This document shows positions 42,858 to 51,499 of a stretch of DNA of 64,000 nucleotides, piece by piece. This stretch comes from Methylobacterium pseudosasicola. GTDB taxonomy: Bacteria; Pseudomonadota; Alphaproteobacteria; Rhizobiales; Beijerinckiaceae. The notes under the pieces are model-generated. The model was not told where the DNA came from, ran no database searches, and saw only the letters and a list, made by a program, of their open reading frames with translations. Each line of letters starts with the position of its first letter. The first letter of the stretch is position 1. The position numbers and the translations under genes are program-made. The stretch spans positions 1-64,000 of the forward strand of contig NZ_FOTK01000027.1 of assembly GCF_900114535.1 (NCBI RefSeq). The letters run 5' to 3'.

Positions 42858-44396
42858 TCAATGGTGACCGGCCATGTGCCGGCCGATCGTGCCGATCTCG
42901 GCCGTGGCGGCAGCCGTCTCGTAGACCAAGCGCCCGTCCGACATCACGACGATCCGGTCCGACAGTTCCAAAATCTCGTCGAGGTCTTCGCTGATCAGGA
43001 GTACCGCCGCGCCGGCGTTGCGGGCGGCCACGATCCGGGTGCGAATCTCCGACACCGCCGCGAAATCGAGGCCGAAGCAGGGGTTGACCACGATCAGCAG
43101 ATCGACCGGGTCGGTCAGCTCGCGTGCGAGCACAGCGCGCTGCACGTTGCCCCCTGACAGGGTCGCGATCGGCGCCTCGGAGGAAGCGGTCTTCACCTTG
43201 AAGCGCCCGATCAGATCCTTGGCGCGCCGGGTCATCGCCCCCCGGTCGAGCCACAGGGTCGGCGGTCCGGACGGGTCCTCGCCACGCCGGTCGAAGGCGC
43301 GGAAAGCCAGATTCTCCGCGACCGACATCCGCGGGGCGCAGGCGTTGCGCAGGGGCTCCTCCGGGATGAAGCGCACGCGACGCGCCCGGCTCTGCGCGCG
43401 CCGGCCGGTATAGGGTTCGCCGGCCACCGCGACGCGCCCGCCGGCGGCGCGGATCTGGCCGCCGAGCACGTCGGCGAGCTCCTTCTGGCCGTTGCCGGAG
43501 ACGCCCGCGATGCCGACGATCTCCCGCGCCCGGACGCGCAGGTCCGCGATTGCGATGCGGCGCAGGCCCGAGGCGTCGGTGGCGTCGAGTTCCTCGATGC
43601 GCAGGATCTCGCGCTTCGCGTCCGGCTCGCCGATCCGGGCCGCGATCGGGCGTACGACCCGCTCCCCGATCATCATCGCCGCCATGTCGTCGCGCGAGAG
43701 GTCGCCGACCGCGCCGCCGCCCACCAGCCTGCCGCGGCGCAGGACGCTCAGCGAGCGGGCGAAGGTCTCGACCTCCCGGAACTTGTGGCTGATCATCAGC
43801 ACGGTGAGGGCGCCGCGGTCGGTCATGGCGCGCAGGAGCCCCAGCACCTCCTCCGCCTCGTCGGGGGTGAGCACCGAGGTCGGCTCGTCGAGGATCAGGA
43901 AGCGGGCCTTGAGATAGAGCTGTTTGACGATCTCGAGCTTCTGTTTCTCGCCCGCGGCGAGTTCCGCGACCGGCCGGTCGAGGTTCAATCGGAACGGCAT
44001 CCCGGCCATGAAGGCCGAGAGCGCCGCGCGCTCGGCCTTCCAGTCGAGGATCGCCGGCGCGTCGGCGCGGCTGATCACGAGGTTCTCCGCCCCCGTCAGA
44101 GACGGCACCAGCGTGAAATGCTGGTAGACCATGCCCAGGCCGCGCGCCTGTGCGCCCTTCGGGTTGGTGATCTCGGCCTCGCGCCCGTCGACCAGGACGC
44201 TGCCGGCGGTCGGCGCGTAGAAGCCCATCACGCATTTGACCAGCGTCGACTTGCCGGCGCCGTTCTCGCCGAGCAGGGCGTGGAAGCCGCCGGCCTCGAT
44301 CTTCATCGACACGTCGTCGAGGGCCGCGAAGGCGCCGAAACGCTTCGTCATGCCGATCGTCTCGACGCCGATGGCGCCGGGCGTGGTGGTGTCCAT
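42858..44396 (-). CDS. ABC transporter ATP-binding protein (BMP/nucleoside type), system 1
   Basis: 512 residues, two ATPase domains. NBD1 has Walker A GENGAGKST, signature LAAGEKQKLEIV and Walker B FLILDEPTSVL. NBD2 has the degenerate Walker A GVSGNGQKE normal for this family, and signature LSGGNVQRAVLAREL. This is the RbsA/YufO-like ATPase that energises BMP-type importers. Last gene of the operon BMP protein, permease, permease, formamidase, biuret-hydrolase-like, ATPase; five bases separate it from the upstream hydrolase. Confidence 0.95.
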   Translation of the reverse strand: MDTTTPGAIGVETIGMTKRFGAFAALDDVSMKIEAGGFHALLGENGAGKSTLVKCVMGFYAPTAGSVLVDGREAEITNPKGAQARGLGMVYQHFTLVPSLTGAENLVISRADAPAILDWKAERAALSAFMAGMPFRLNLDRPVAELAAGEKQKLEIVKQLYLKARFLILDEPTSVLTPDEAEEVLGLLRAMTDRGALTVLMISHKFREVETFARSLSVLRRGRLVGGGAVGDLSRDDMAAMMIGERVVRPIAARIGEPDAKREILRIEELDATDASGLRRIAIADLRVRAREIVGIAGVSGNGQKELADVLGGQIRAAGGRVAVAGEPYTGRRAQSRARRVRFIPEEPLRNACAPRMSVAENLAFRAFDRRGEDPSGPPTLWLDRGAMTRRAKDLIGRFKVKTASSEAPIATLSGGNVQRAVLARELTDPVDLLIVVNPCFGLDFAAVSEIRTRIVAARNAGAAVLLISEDLDEILELSDRIVVMSDGRLVYETAAATAEIGTIGRHMAGHH

Positions 44397-44401
44397 CGCG
44401 C

Positions 44402-45091
44402 TCACCCCATCGCCTGGAGGATCGCCGCGGAGGCGGCGACCGCTCCGAAGACGCCGCCCTGCATCGTCACCATCCGCAGCGCCGCCTCGTGGTTGCTGCG
44501 ATCCGTGGCGGCTGTGCCGTCGGAGACGATCACGCATTCGAAGCCGCGGTCGTTGGCCTCGCGCATCGTGGTGTGGACGCAGACGTCGGTGGTGATGCCG
44601 GTCAGGATCAGGTTGCGGATGCCGCGCTGGTTGAGGATCAGCTCCAGGTCGGTCGCACAGAACGAGCCCTTGCCGGGCTTGTCGATGACCGGCTCGCCGG
44701 GTAGCGGCGCCAGCTCGGCGATGATCTCCCAGCCCGGCTCGCCGCGCACCAGCACCCGGCCGCACGGGCCGGGATCGCCGATTCCGGCCCCGATCCGGCG
44801 CGAGCGCCAGCGCTTGTTGGCGGGCAGGTCCGCGAGGTCCGGGCGGTGGCCCTCGCGCGTGTGGATCACGTGGTAGCCGTGGGCCCGCGCCGCAGCGAGC
44901 AAATCCGCGATCGGGCCGATCGGAGCGCGGGTGAGCGCGAGGTCGTAGCCCATGGCGTCGACATAGCCGCCCGGCCCGCAGAAGTCGGTCTGCATGTCGA
45001 TGATGACCAACGCCGTGTTCCCGGAGCGCAGGTCGCCGTCATAGGGCCAGGGATAGGGCTCGGCCGCCACGTAGGTTCCGGCGGCGGTCAC
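44402..45091 (-). CDS. biuH: Biuret-amidohydrolase-like cysteine hydrolase (isochorismatase fold)
   Basis: 229 residues from GTG (VTAAGTYVAAEPYPWPYDG). Catalytic triad of the isochorismatase family: Asp32 (ALVIIDMQ), Lys138 (VIDKPGKGSF) and nucleophile Cys171 (ITTDVCVHTT). EPYPWPYDG, ANKRWRSRRIGAGIGDPGPC and GEPGWEI are near the sequence I know for Rhizobium BiuH, which cleaves biuret to allophanate and ammonia. It sits inside an importer operon with formamidase, so substrate import and deamination are coupled. A paralogue is at 60656. BiuH assignment is by recalled similarity; a related ureide or triuret substrate is possible. Confidence 0.8.
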   Translation of the reverse strand: MTAAGTYVAAEPYPWPYDGDLRSGNTALVIIDMQTDFCGPGGYVDAMGYDLALTRAPIGPIADLLAAARAHGYHVIHTREGHRPDLADLPANKRWRSRRIGAGIGDPGPCGRVLVRGEPGWEIIAELAPLPGEPVIDKPGKGSFCATDLELILNQRGIRNLILTGITTDVCVHTTMREANDRGFECVIVSDGTAATDRSNHEAALRMVTMQGGVFGAVAASAAILQAMG

Positions 45092-45111
45092 GCCAGGGCA
45101 TGGGACCCCGC

Positions 45112-46155
45112 TCACTCCGCCGCCTCCCGCGAAGCCGGCGTCTGCGCCGCGCCGTAGGAGCGGGTCGGCGCCGGAAAGCCGCAGCCCGTGCCGTCGACGA
45201 CCTTCACCGCGTCCTCCCAGGGAAGCGCGTACCGGCCCGCGGCGAGGTCGTGCATATAGGTGTAGGGGCAGTCCTGGGCGCCGCCCTTCACGGCCGTGTA
45301 GCCGCGATGGCCGAGCTGGTAGATGTTGTTCTCGACGCCCCAGTGGATGCGCGCCTCGCGCACGAGGTCGGGCCGCACCTCCGCCGTGATGATCTCGTCG
45401 ACACGACCTGTGGTCCCGTGGGCGATCACGGACCCGTCGAAGTTGCAGATCATGCCCTCGCCCATCGAGTCGAAGGCACCGTCGGAGCCGCACATGCAGA
45501 CGCTGGCGGTGATCATCAGATTGCAGAAGGCGTTCGACTGGTTGGTGAAGCGCCAGGATTCGCGGATCGGCGCCGTGTAGCCTGCCGTGCGGATCATGAT
45601 CTCGGCGCCCTTGTAGGCGCATTCGCGCGCCATTTCCGGGAACATGCCGTCGTGGCAGATGATCAGGGCGATCTTGGCACCTCTGGGACCCTCGATGACC
45701 GGGATGCCGATATCGCCGGGCTCCCACGGCTCGACCGGCACCCACGGATGCATCTTGCGGTAATAGAGCTTCACCGCGCCGGCATCGTCGATGATCAGCC
45801 CGGAATTGAACGGGCTGCCGTTCGGGTTGGCCTCCATGATGGAGAAGCAGCCCCAGATCCGGTTGTCGATGCAGGCCTGCTTGAAGGCCGCGACCTCGGG
45901 ACCGTCGAGACGGCACAGGATGTCCGGATCGGTGTCCATCGACAGGCCGTGCAGGGCGTATTCGGGGAAGACGACGAGGTCCATTGTCGCGAGGTTGCTC
46001 CGCGCCTTGGCGACCATGGCGACGATGCGGTCGGTCTGGGCGGCGAGATCAGCCTTCGTGGCGATCCGCGGCAGTTGGAGCTGCACGAGCCCGATCACGA
46101 CGCCGTTGGGAGACTTGTTCAGTCCGCCGAGCCCGTTCATCGCGACGTTCCTCAC
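45112..46155 (-). CDS. amiF: Formamidase (nitrilase superfamily)
   Basis: 347 residues. Glu-Lys-Cys triad at Glu65 (VVFPEYALHG), Lys134 (YYRKMHPW) and Cys167 (IICHDGMFPE). VEPWEPGDIGIPVIEGP, SFNQ-like TNQSNAFCNLM, and the long C-terminal part (WGVENNIYQLGHRGYTAVKG, YTYMHDLAAGRYALPWED) follow Helicobacter AmiF/AmiE closely, with the extra acidic residue typical of formamide-specific enzymes not separately checked. It would hydrolyse formamide (or a short aliphatic amide) to ammonia. ATG overlaps the permease stop by 4 bases, 20 bases before the biuret-hydrolase-like gene. Confidence 0.88.
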   Translation of the reverse strand: MRNVAMNGLGGLNKSPNGVVIGLVQLQLPRIATKADLAAQTDRIVAMVAKARSNLATMDLVVFPEYALHGLSMDTDPDILCRLDGPEVAAFKQACIDNRIWGCFSIMEANPNGSPFNSGLIIDDAGAVKLYYRKMHPWVPVEPWEPGDIGIPVIEGPRGAKIALIICHDGMFPEMARECAYKGAEIMIRTAGYTAPIRESWRFTNQSNAFCNLMITASVCMCGSDGAFDSMGEGMICNFDGSVIAHGTTGRVDEIITAEVRPDLVREARIHWGVENNIYQLGHRGYTAVKGGAQDCPYTYMHDLAAGRYALPWEDAVKVVDGTGCGFPAPTRSYGAAQTPASREAAE

Positions 46156-47075
46156 TTCGACAGGGACAATTCGCCCGGGGCGCCGGCCAGCGCCCGGTCG
46201 GGCGAGGAGGTGGCGATTAAGAGGGCGAGGGTGAGCACGTAGGGGGCGGCGTAGAACAGGTAGTAGCCCTGCGAGACGCCGACCGATTGCAGCGCGGGGC
46301 CGAGCGCACCCGCCCCTCCGAACAGCAGGGCCGCGCCGAAGCAGGCGAGCGGGTTCCAGCGGGCGAAGATCACCAGCGCCACCGCCATCAGGCCCTGGCC
46401 GGACGAGACGCCCTCGTTCCAGGATCCCGGATAGTAGAGCGAGAGGTAGGCCCCTCCGATGCCGGCGAGCACGCCGCCGATGCCGGTCGCCAGCAACCGG
46501 ACACGGTCGACGTCGTAGCCCATGGCGCGGGCCGCGTCCGCGCTATCGCCGACGACGCGCAGGACCAGTCCGGCTCTCGTGTTGCGCAGCCCCCACCACA
46601 GGGCGACGGACAGCGCGGCGCCGATCAGGAACAGCACGTTGACGCGCAGCGCCGCCTGGACCTGCGGCAGGTCCGACCACCCACCGAAACTGATCGCCGG
46701 CAGCGGCGGGGCCGAGGGCTGGATGAACGGCTTGCCGAGGAAGAAGGCGAGCCCCGACCCGAACAGCATCAGCGCGATGCCGATCGCGACGTCGTTGACC
46801 CGGGGGAACTTGCAGACGAAGCCGTGCAGCAGGCCGAACAGGCCGCCCGCGAGCCCGGCCACCGCGACACCGGCCCAGGGCGAGCCCGTCATCACGGCGG
46901 TGGCGTAGGCCGCCATGGCGCCGAAGACGAGCGTCCCCTCCAGTCCGAGGTTGATCCGGCCTGAGCGCTCGGTGATCGTCTCGCCGAGGCTTACGAACAG
47001 GAACGGTGTCGAGACGCGGATCGCTCCGCCGATCACCGCAAGCGGCACCGTCCAGAGGCCGAGATCGTCACTCAT
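46152..47075 (-). CDS. ABC transporter permease, BMP type, system 1 (second)
   Basis: 307 residues with about 8-9 membrane helices. ERSGRINLGLEGTLVFGAM and the loop RVVGDSADAARAMGYDVDRV are the signature of the YufQ/NupC-like inner-membrane permeases of BMP importers. Pairs with the permease 10 bases upstream. Overlaps formamidase by 4 bases. Confidence 0.94.
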   Translation of the reverse strand: MSDDLGLWTVPLAVIGGAIRVSTPFLFVSLGETITERSGRINLGLEGTLVFGAMAAYATAVMTGSPWAGVAVAGLAGGLFGLLHGFVCKFPRVNDVAIGIALMLFGSGLAFFLGKPFIQPSAPPLPAISFGGWSDLPQVQAALRVNVLFLIGAALSVALWWGLRNTRAGLVLRVVGDSADAARAMGYDVDRVRLLATGIGGVLAGIGGAYLSLYYPGSWNEGVSSGQGLMAVALVIFARWNPLACFGAALLFGGAGALGPALQSVGVSQGYYLFYAAPYVLTLALLIATSSPDRALAGAPGELSLSK

Positions 47076-47085
47076 CGCGGGGGCC

Positions 47086-48243
47086 TCATGCCGGCACCGC
47101 GGCGGAGGGCACCGGCGCGCGCTTCTCGGCCCAGAGATGCGGGTTGAACAGCTTGAACCGGCCGTAGAGCGTCTCGCTCATCAGCACGATCAGGAACAGC
47201 AGCCCTTCGAGCACGAGCACGGTGGCGTCGGGCAATTGCATCCGCCGCTGGATCAGCCCGGAAGACGCCTCGATGCCGCCGAGCAGGAAGGCCACCGGCA
47301 CGATCGCGATCGGGTTCTGCCGGGCGAGGAAGGCGACGAGGATGCCGGTGTAGCCATAGCCTGCGGCCAGGGTGCCGTTGGCGGTGCCCTGGACGGCCAC
47401 GACCTCGAAGAAGCCCGCCAGCGCCGCGAAGGCGCCCCCCAGCGCGGTGAAGCCAACGATGAGCCGGCCGACCGGCAACCCCTGAATCTGGGCCGCGCGA
47501 ACGTTGCCGCCCGCGATCCGCGCGGCGAAGCCCAGCGTCGTACGGTCCATCAGCCCGTAGGCGATCAGGCAGGCGATCACACCGCAGCCGAGGCCCCAAT
47601 GCACGCCGATCACCGGCATCGGCCCGAGCATGAACGCGTCGTCCACGGGCAGGGTCGAGGGCTTGTTGAGGCTGGTCGGATCGCGCAGCGGCCCCTCGAT
47701 CAGGTGGTTGGCGAGGGCGAGCGCGATGTACGACAGGAGCAGGCTGGAGATCGTGGCGTTGACCCCGCGATAAGCCTGGAGCCAGCCGACCGACCCGATC
47801 CAGACGGCACCGACCAGGGCGGCGGCGCAGGCCATCAGCGGCACCGCCAGCAGGGCGGGCAGCGCGGCCAGCGGTTGTGCCGCCGCGGCGGCGGCGAGGC
47901 CTCCCAGCACGATCGCGCCCTCGCCGCCGATCACCACGAGGCCGAGCCGGGCGGGCAAGGCCACGCAGAGCGCGGCGAAGAGCAGAGGCGCCGCCCGCTG
48001 CAAGCTGTTGCCGAGGGCGAAGGAAGAGCCGAACCCGCCGCGCCAGACGATGTCGACGAGTTGCAAGGGCGATTTGCCCAGCGCTGCGAGGAACAGGCCG
48101 AACAGGAGGAAGCCGAGCGCGGCGGCTCCGACGGGGATCGCCACGGCCTCCGAACGGCGTGCGAGCCACGCGCGGATTCGGAGGAATGCCGACGATCGCG
48201 AAGGCGCGACGGTCAGGCTTGATGGGGCTGTGTCCGCGACCAC
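47086..48243 (-). CDS. ABC transporter permease, BMP type, system 1 (first)
   Basis: 385 residues; a cytoplasmic N-terminus of ~30 residues, then about 9 membrane helices. GLVVIGGEGAIVLGGLAAAA, GVNATISSLLLSYIALALAN and AARIAGGNVRAAQIQGLPVG are typical YufP-like features. It lies 61 bases after the BMP protein gene. Start ATG/GTG choice rests on open frame only. Confidence 0.93.
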   Translation of the reverse strand: MVADTAPSSLTVAPSRSSAFLRIRAWLARRSEAVAIPVGAAALGFLLFGLFLAALGKSPLQLVDIVWRGGFGSSFALGNSLQRAAPLLFAALCVALPARLGLVVIGGEGAIVLGGLAAAAAAQPLAALPALLAVPLMACAAALVGAVWIGSVGWLQAYRGVNATISSLLLSYIALALANHLIEGPLRDPTSLNKPSTLPVDDAFMLGPMPVIGVHWGLGCGVIACLIAYGLMDRTTLGFAARIAGGNVRAAQIQGLPVGRLIVGFTALGGAFAALAGFFEVVAVQGTANGTLAAGYGYTGILVAFLARQNPIAIVPVAFLLGGIEASSGLIQRRMQLPDATVLVLEGLLFLIVLMSETLYGRFKLFNPHLWAEKRAPVPSAAVPA

Positions 48244-48304
48244 GTCTCAGGGCCCTCCGGATAGGTCGGCGCCGAACGGCCGGCAGAAACCGTGCCAGCG
48301 CGCC

Positions 48305-49429
48305 TCAAACCGAGCCCTTCACCCCGGCGACGAGGTAGTTCGTGCTCTCGAGTTCCGCCGCCTTCTCCGGGTAGGCCTTGCCCGCCGGCAGGACCTCCTT
48401 GCCGGCGTTGTCCTTGAGCGGGCCTTTGATGATCGTGTAGCCGCCCTTCAGCATCTCGGCCTTGACAGCGTCAGCGTTCTTGCGGGCCGCGTCGCTGACG
48501 CCGGGCCCGTAGGGGCTCATCTTGACGTAGCCGTCGGCAAGGCCGCCGCGAACGAAGTTCTCGGGAGACTTGCCGGCCTGCATCGCCTCGATGAAGCCCT
48601 TGTAGATCGGCAGCCAGTTCCACTCGGCGCCGGTGAGATATTTCTGGGGCGCCAGCGGCGACTGGTCGACGTGATAGCCGCACACGAAGGCGCCACGGCG
48701 CGCGGCAGTCTCGACCACCACCTTTGGGCTGTCGACATGGCAGGTGATGACGTCGGCGCCGCCGTCGATCAGGGCGTTGGTCGCCTCCGCCTCCTTGACC
48801 GCGAGCGACCACTCGCCGGTGAAGATCACCTGGCAGGTTATCGCCGGGTCGACGCTCTGTGCGCCGAGCAGGAAGGCGTTGACGTTGTTGAGCACCTGCG
48901 GGATCGGCTTGGCCGCCACGAAGCCGATCTTCTTCGACTTCGACGCATGGGCGGCCACGATGCCGTTCAGGTACTGTCCCTGCGCGATGTAGCCGAAGTA
49001 GGAGCCGGCGTTCTTGGGATCCTTCTCGGTCCAGAGGCCGCCGCAATGGCGAAACTGGATCTTCGGGTTCTTCTTCGCCTCGGCGAGAAGATAAGGACTG
49101 TAATAGCCGAAGGATGTCGGGAGCAGCAGCGTCGCCCCGTCGAGATTGATCATGCTTTCCATGGTCTTCTCGACGGCGTTCGTCTCCGGGACGCGTTCTT
49201 CCTCGGTGACCTCGACACCGGGCAGGCCCTTCAGCGCCTTCGCGGCCTGGGCATGCGCCTGATTGTATCCGTAATCGTCTTTCGGGCCGACATAGATGAC
49301 GCCGACGGTCAGGGCGCCGGCCGCGCGTGCGCGGGACCCCGTGGCGACGCCGAGCCCCAGGACGGCGCCCGCGCCGAGAAGACGCCTGCGCGTGAAAGGA
49401 AGATCTGCCACGGGCATCCGCTTGCTCAC
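48305..49429 (-). CDS. BMP-family substrate-binding protein, system 1 (Tat exported)
   Basis: 374 residues. Twin-arginine signal FTRRRLLGAGAVLGLGVATG, then the BMP/Med fold: LTVGVIYVGPKDDYGYNQAH, SFGYYSPYLLAEAKKNPKIQ, GFVAAKPIPQVLNNVNAFLL, GADVITCHVDSPKVVVETAA. First gene of the operon; it captures the ligand in the periplasm. The linked amide/biuret hydrolases suggest a ureide or amide ligand rather than a nucleoside (inference). Confidence 0.94.
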   Translation of the reverse strand: MSKRMPVADLPFTRRRLLGAGAVLGLGVATGSRARAAGALTVGVIYVGPKDDYGYNQAHAQAAKALKGLPGVEVTEEERVPETNAVEKTMESMINLDGATLLLPTSFGYYSPYLLAEAKKNPKIQFRHCGGLWTEKDPKNAGSYFGYIAQGQYLNGIVAAHASKSKKIGFVAAKPIPQVLNNVNAFLLGAQSVDPAITCQVIFTGEWSLAVKEAEATNALIDGGADVITCHVDSPKVVVETAARRGAFVCGYHVDQSPLAPQKYLTGAEWNWLPIYKGFIEAMQAGKSPENFVRGGLADGYVKMSPYGPGVSDAARKNADAVKAEMLKGGYTIIKGPLKDNAGKEVLPAGKAYPEKAAELESTNYLVAGVKGSV

Positions 49430-49873
49430 GCCATCCGATCGATGACGCGAGCCAATCTAGAACCTCGTTAGACAGACGGTGAAGCCGATATTTTCAGCAT
49501 TCGCCATAACGATTGCTACTACAGGGATGGATGCCGACCTATGCGGACGCACAAGAATCGGTCGGGTCGTGCGCGATCGCGCGCCACGCGTGCGTTGCTG
49601 CTTCTGACCGGTGATTCAACCGGGAAGCCTTCATCGCAGACCTGCCCTATAGCCGAACGGGGTCGAGATGAACGAACGCCGCCCCATGCGGGAGCGCATG
49701 GGGCGGCGTTGAGCTGTCCTGTTTCTGAACTGCGCGGCACCTTCTTGCGAGGAGACCTGCGAACGGACCGGTCATCAGGCCCACCGCGCAGCGCTCAAGC
49801 GAAACCGGGCTCGGCTACCGTCAAGGGATCAACCGGTGTTCGTCTGCGTCGCGTTGCGCGTCGGCGACCGCCT
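49430..49873. other. Operon promoter region and terminator of small gene
   Basis: No gene. AT-rich patch at ~49480-49520 just upstream of the BMP gene is the likely promoter. The left part of this gap also contains the terminator listed separately. Confidence 0.45.
49675..49710. terminator. Strong hairpin terminator
   Basis: AACGCCGCCCCATGCG (49675-49690), loop GGAG, and a perfect complementary arm (49695-49710): 16-bp stem with a tetraloop. It ends transcription from the small secreted-protein gene at 49874. Confidence 0.8.
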
Positions 49874-50131
49874 TCAGCGCACGCCGCCGGTGTAGTTCCG
49901 ATGCGGGCGGCGCAAGGCGCCGGTGACCAGATCGTCCGTGGTCTCGTAGGATTGACCGAGGCCGACCGTGCGCCCGCGGTCGTTCATGAGATTGGGGAGG
50001 GCCGCGCGCCCTTCCAGGCCGCCCGGCGCGGTGGTGGCGGGGATCCCGGCGGGCGCAGTGTAGCTCTGCGCGAGCGCGGCGGTGGACAGCGTGAGGCCGA
50101 GAGCGGCTCCGAGAAGGATGCGGGTGGTCAT
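49874..50131 (-). CDS. Small secreted protein, AQSYTAPAG family (member 2)
   Basis: 85 residues. Signal peptide MTTRILLGAALGLTLSTAAL cleaved after ALA; mature QSYTAPAGIPATTAPGG, almost identical to member 1, then LMNDRGRTVGLGQSYETTDD and a basic end. Own terminator downstream. Function unknown. Confidence 0.78.
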   Translation of the reverse strand: MTTRILLGAALGLTLSTAALAQSYTAPAGIPATTAPGGLEGRAALPNLMNDRGRTVGLGQSYETTDDLVTGALRRPHRNYTGGVR

Positions 50132-50624
50132 GACTCAAGATCCGATGACGAAGGTGCCGGGCATGGGCTGCCCACCTTCCGTAGAGTCAAAATTGTGCAG
50201 CGCTGCCGAGAAAAACAACAACGTCTGTCCGCTATTTGTGCGCTTTCGCACGATGCGACGCGTGCTCCGGAGGCCTGCCCCGAGGCAGGCGACCGGATTG
50301 TCGTTGAAAACAATCAAATTGTCAGTGATTTAGCTGATCGGAGCGAAACGATCGTTGCGATCGACGTGGTGGCACGCTTCTTTCGCAGGCACGCGTCGGC
50401 TCGTCCGCCAATCGCAGACGCTGTGCTTGTCGAAGGCTTTCAATCTGCCTGGCGACGCAGTGTGCGGGCGGGTGCAGCGTGGAACGGACACGCTGCACCT
50501 GCGCGGCGATCAGGGTGACGGCAGCAGCCTCGCGAAGAGCCATGAAGCCGAGGCCGCCGCGGGCGATCTCCGCACCGATGTCGGGCAGATCCAGGAAGGC
50601 GATGTGCGGACCGTGCGCGGCGCC
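50132..50624. other. Intergenic
   Basis: No supported gene in 493 bases; AT-rich at 50300-50340 (TTGAAAACAATCAAATTGTC), probably promoter sequence for the small secreted gene. Confidence 0.4.
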
Positions 50625-51467
50625 TCAGCCCGTCCGGCGGATCGTTGCCTCGATCTGGCCGTGCGGCTCGTCTGTGGGCAGGAACACGGTACCCGGGTTC
50701 TCCAGGCCGAAGGGCTGCAGGTTGATCGGGATGTAGTGCTTGTTCGGCATCGCGAAGCCGATTTCGTCGAGCTCCGGCACGGCAGCCAGCGCCGCCTCGC
50801 CCATCCGGTACATGCTGTCCTGGACGCCGTAGCTGTAGGTGGTGCCGAACACCTCGATCAGGAGCGACAGGATCTTGGCGTTGGCAGCGGCGTAGTCGAT
50901 CGGCTCACGGGCCCATGTCCAAGTCGCGTCCATGCTGGTGGCGGCGATGCGGTCGATCGTGTCCGGCAGGGTCCGGTAGGCGTCGTCAACGAAATCGGCC
51001 CAACCCGATTGCGTGGTCTTCATGAACGTGAATCCGCGCAGGCCGGAGCGCAGCACCGAACCGCCCCGGCTCGCCACGAGCCCGACATAGCCGAAGCCGT
51101 TGCCGTCGAGGATGAAGGTGTGGCCATGCGGGGCGCCACCGATCTCCTGGCGCAGCCAGCGCGTCTCCGTGGCCTCGATCGAGATTTCCTCCACTTGCGG
51201 ATAGGTGTCGAGGAAGACCTTGGCCACGGCCTCGGCGAACGCCTCCTTGTCGAGCGAGAGGTTCTTCGCCGCGGTGACGTTGACGATGTTCTTCACGCTG
51301 TCGGTGGCCACGCAGGCCCGGTTGTCGCCTGCGGTCCAGGCGGCGTCGAACCCGCCCTTCATCAAGACGGTGAGCGTCAGTTCGCGCGGGACGTGGTGGT
51401 CGCCGTCGCGGGTCAGGCGCATCACCCGAACCCGGCCTTTGCCGTATCGCGATGCCGTCAGGGCCAT
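50625..51467 (-). CDS. uox: Urate oxidase (uricase)
   Basis: 280 residues from MALTASRYGKGRVRVMRL with CGGAGA upstream; a TTG 12 codons earlier overlaps the permease stop and is less likely. Lys10 and Thr55-Asp56 (VATDSVKNIVN) correspond to the catalytic Lys and Thr-Asp of uricases; HGHTFI, FTFMKTTQSGW and YSYGVQDSMYRM are family hallmarks. Converts urate and oxygen to 5-hydroxyisourate. The next two steps are encoded by the divergent fusion gene. Same operon as the NCS2 permease. Confidence 0.96.
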   Translation of the reverse strand: MALTASRYGKGRVRVMRLTRDGDHHVPRELTLTVLMKGGFDAAWTAGDNRACVATDSVKNIVNVTAAKNLSLDKEAFAEAVAKVFLDTYPQVEEISIEATETRWLRQEIGGAPHGHTFILDGNGFGYVGLVASRGGSVLRSGLRGFTFMKTTQSGWADFVDDAYRTLPDTIDRIAATSMDATWTWAREPIDYAAANAKILSLLIEVFGTTYSYGVQDSMYRMGEAALAAVPELDEIGFAMPNKHYIPINLQPFGLENPGTVFLPTDEPHGQIEATIRRTG

Positions 51468-51499
51468 GGGGATCTCCGGGAAAAGGCCGAAGGCGTTTC

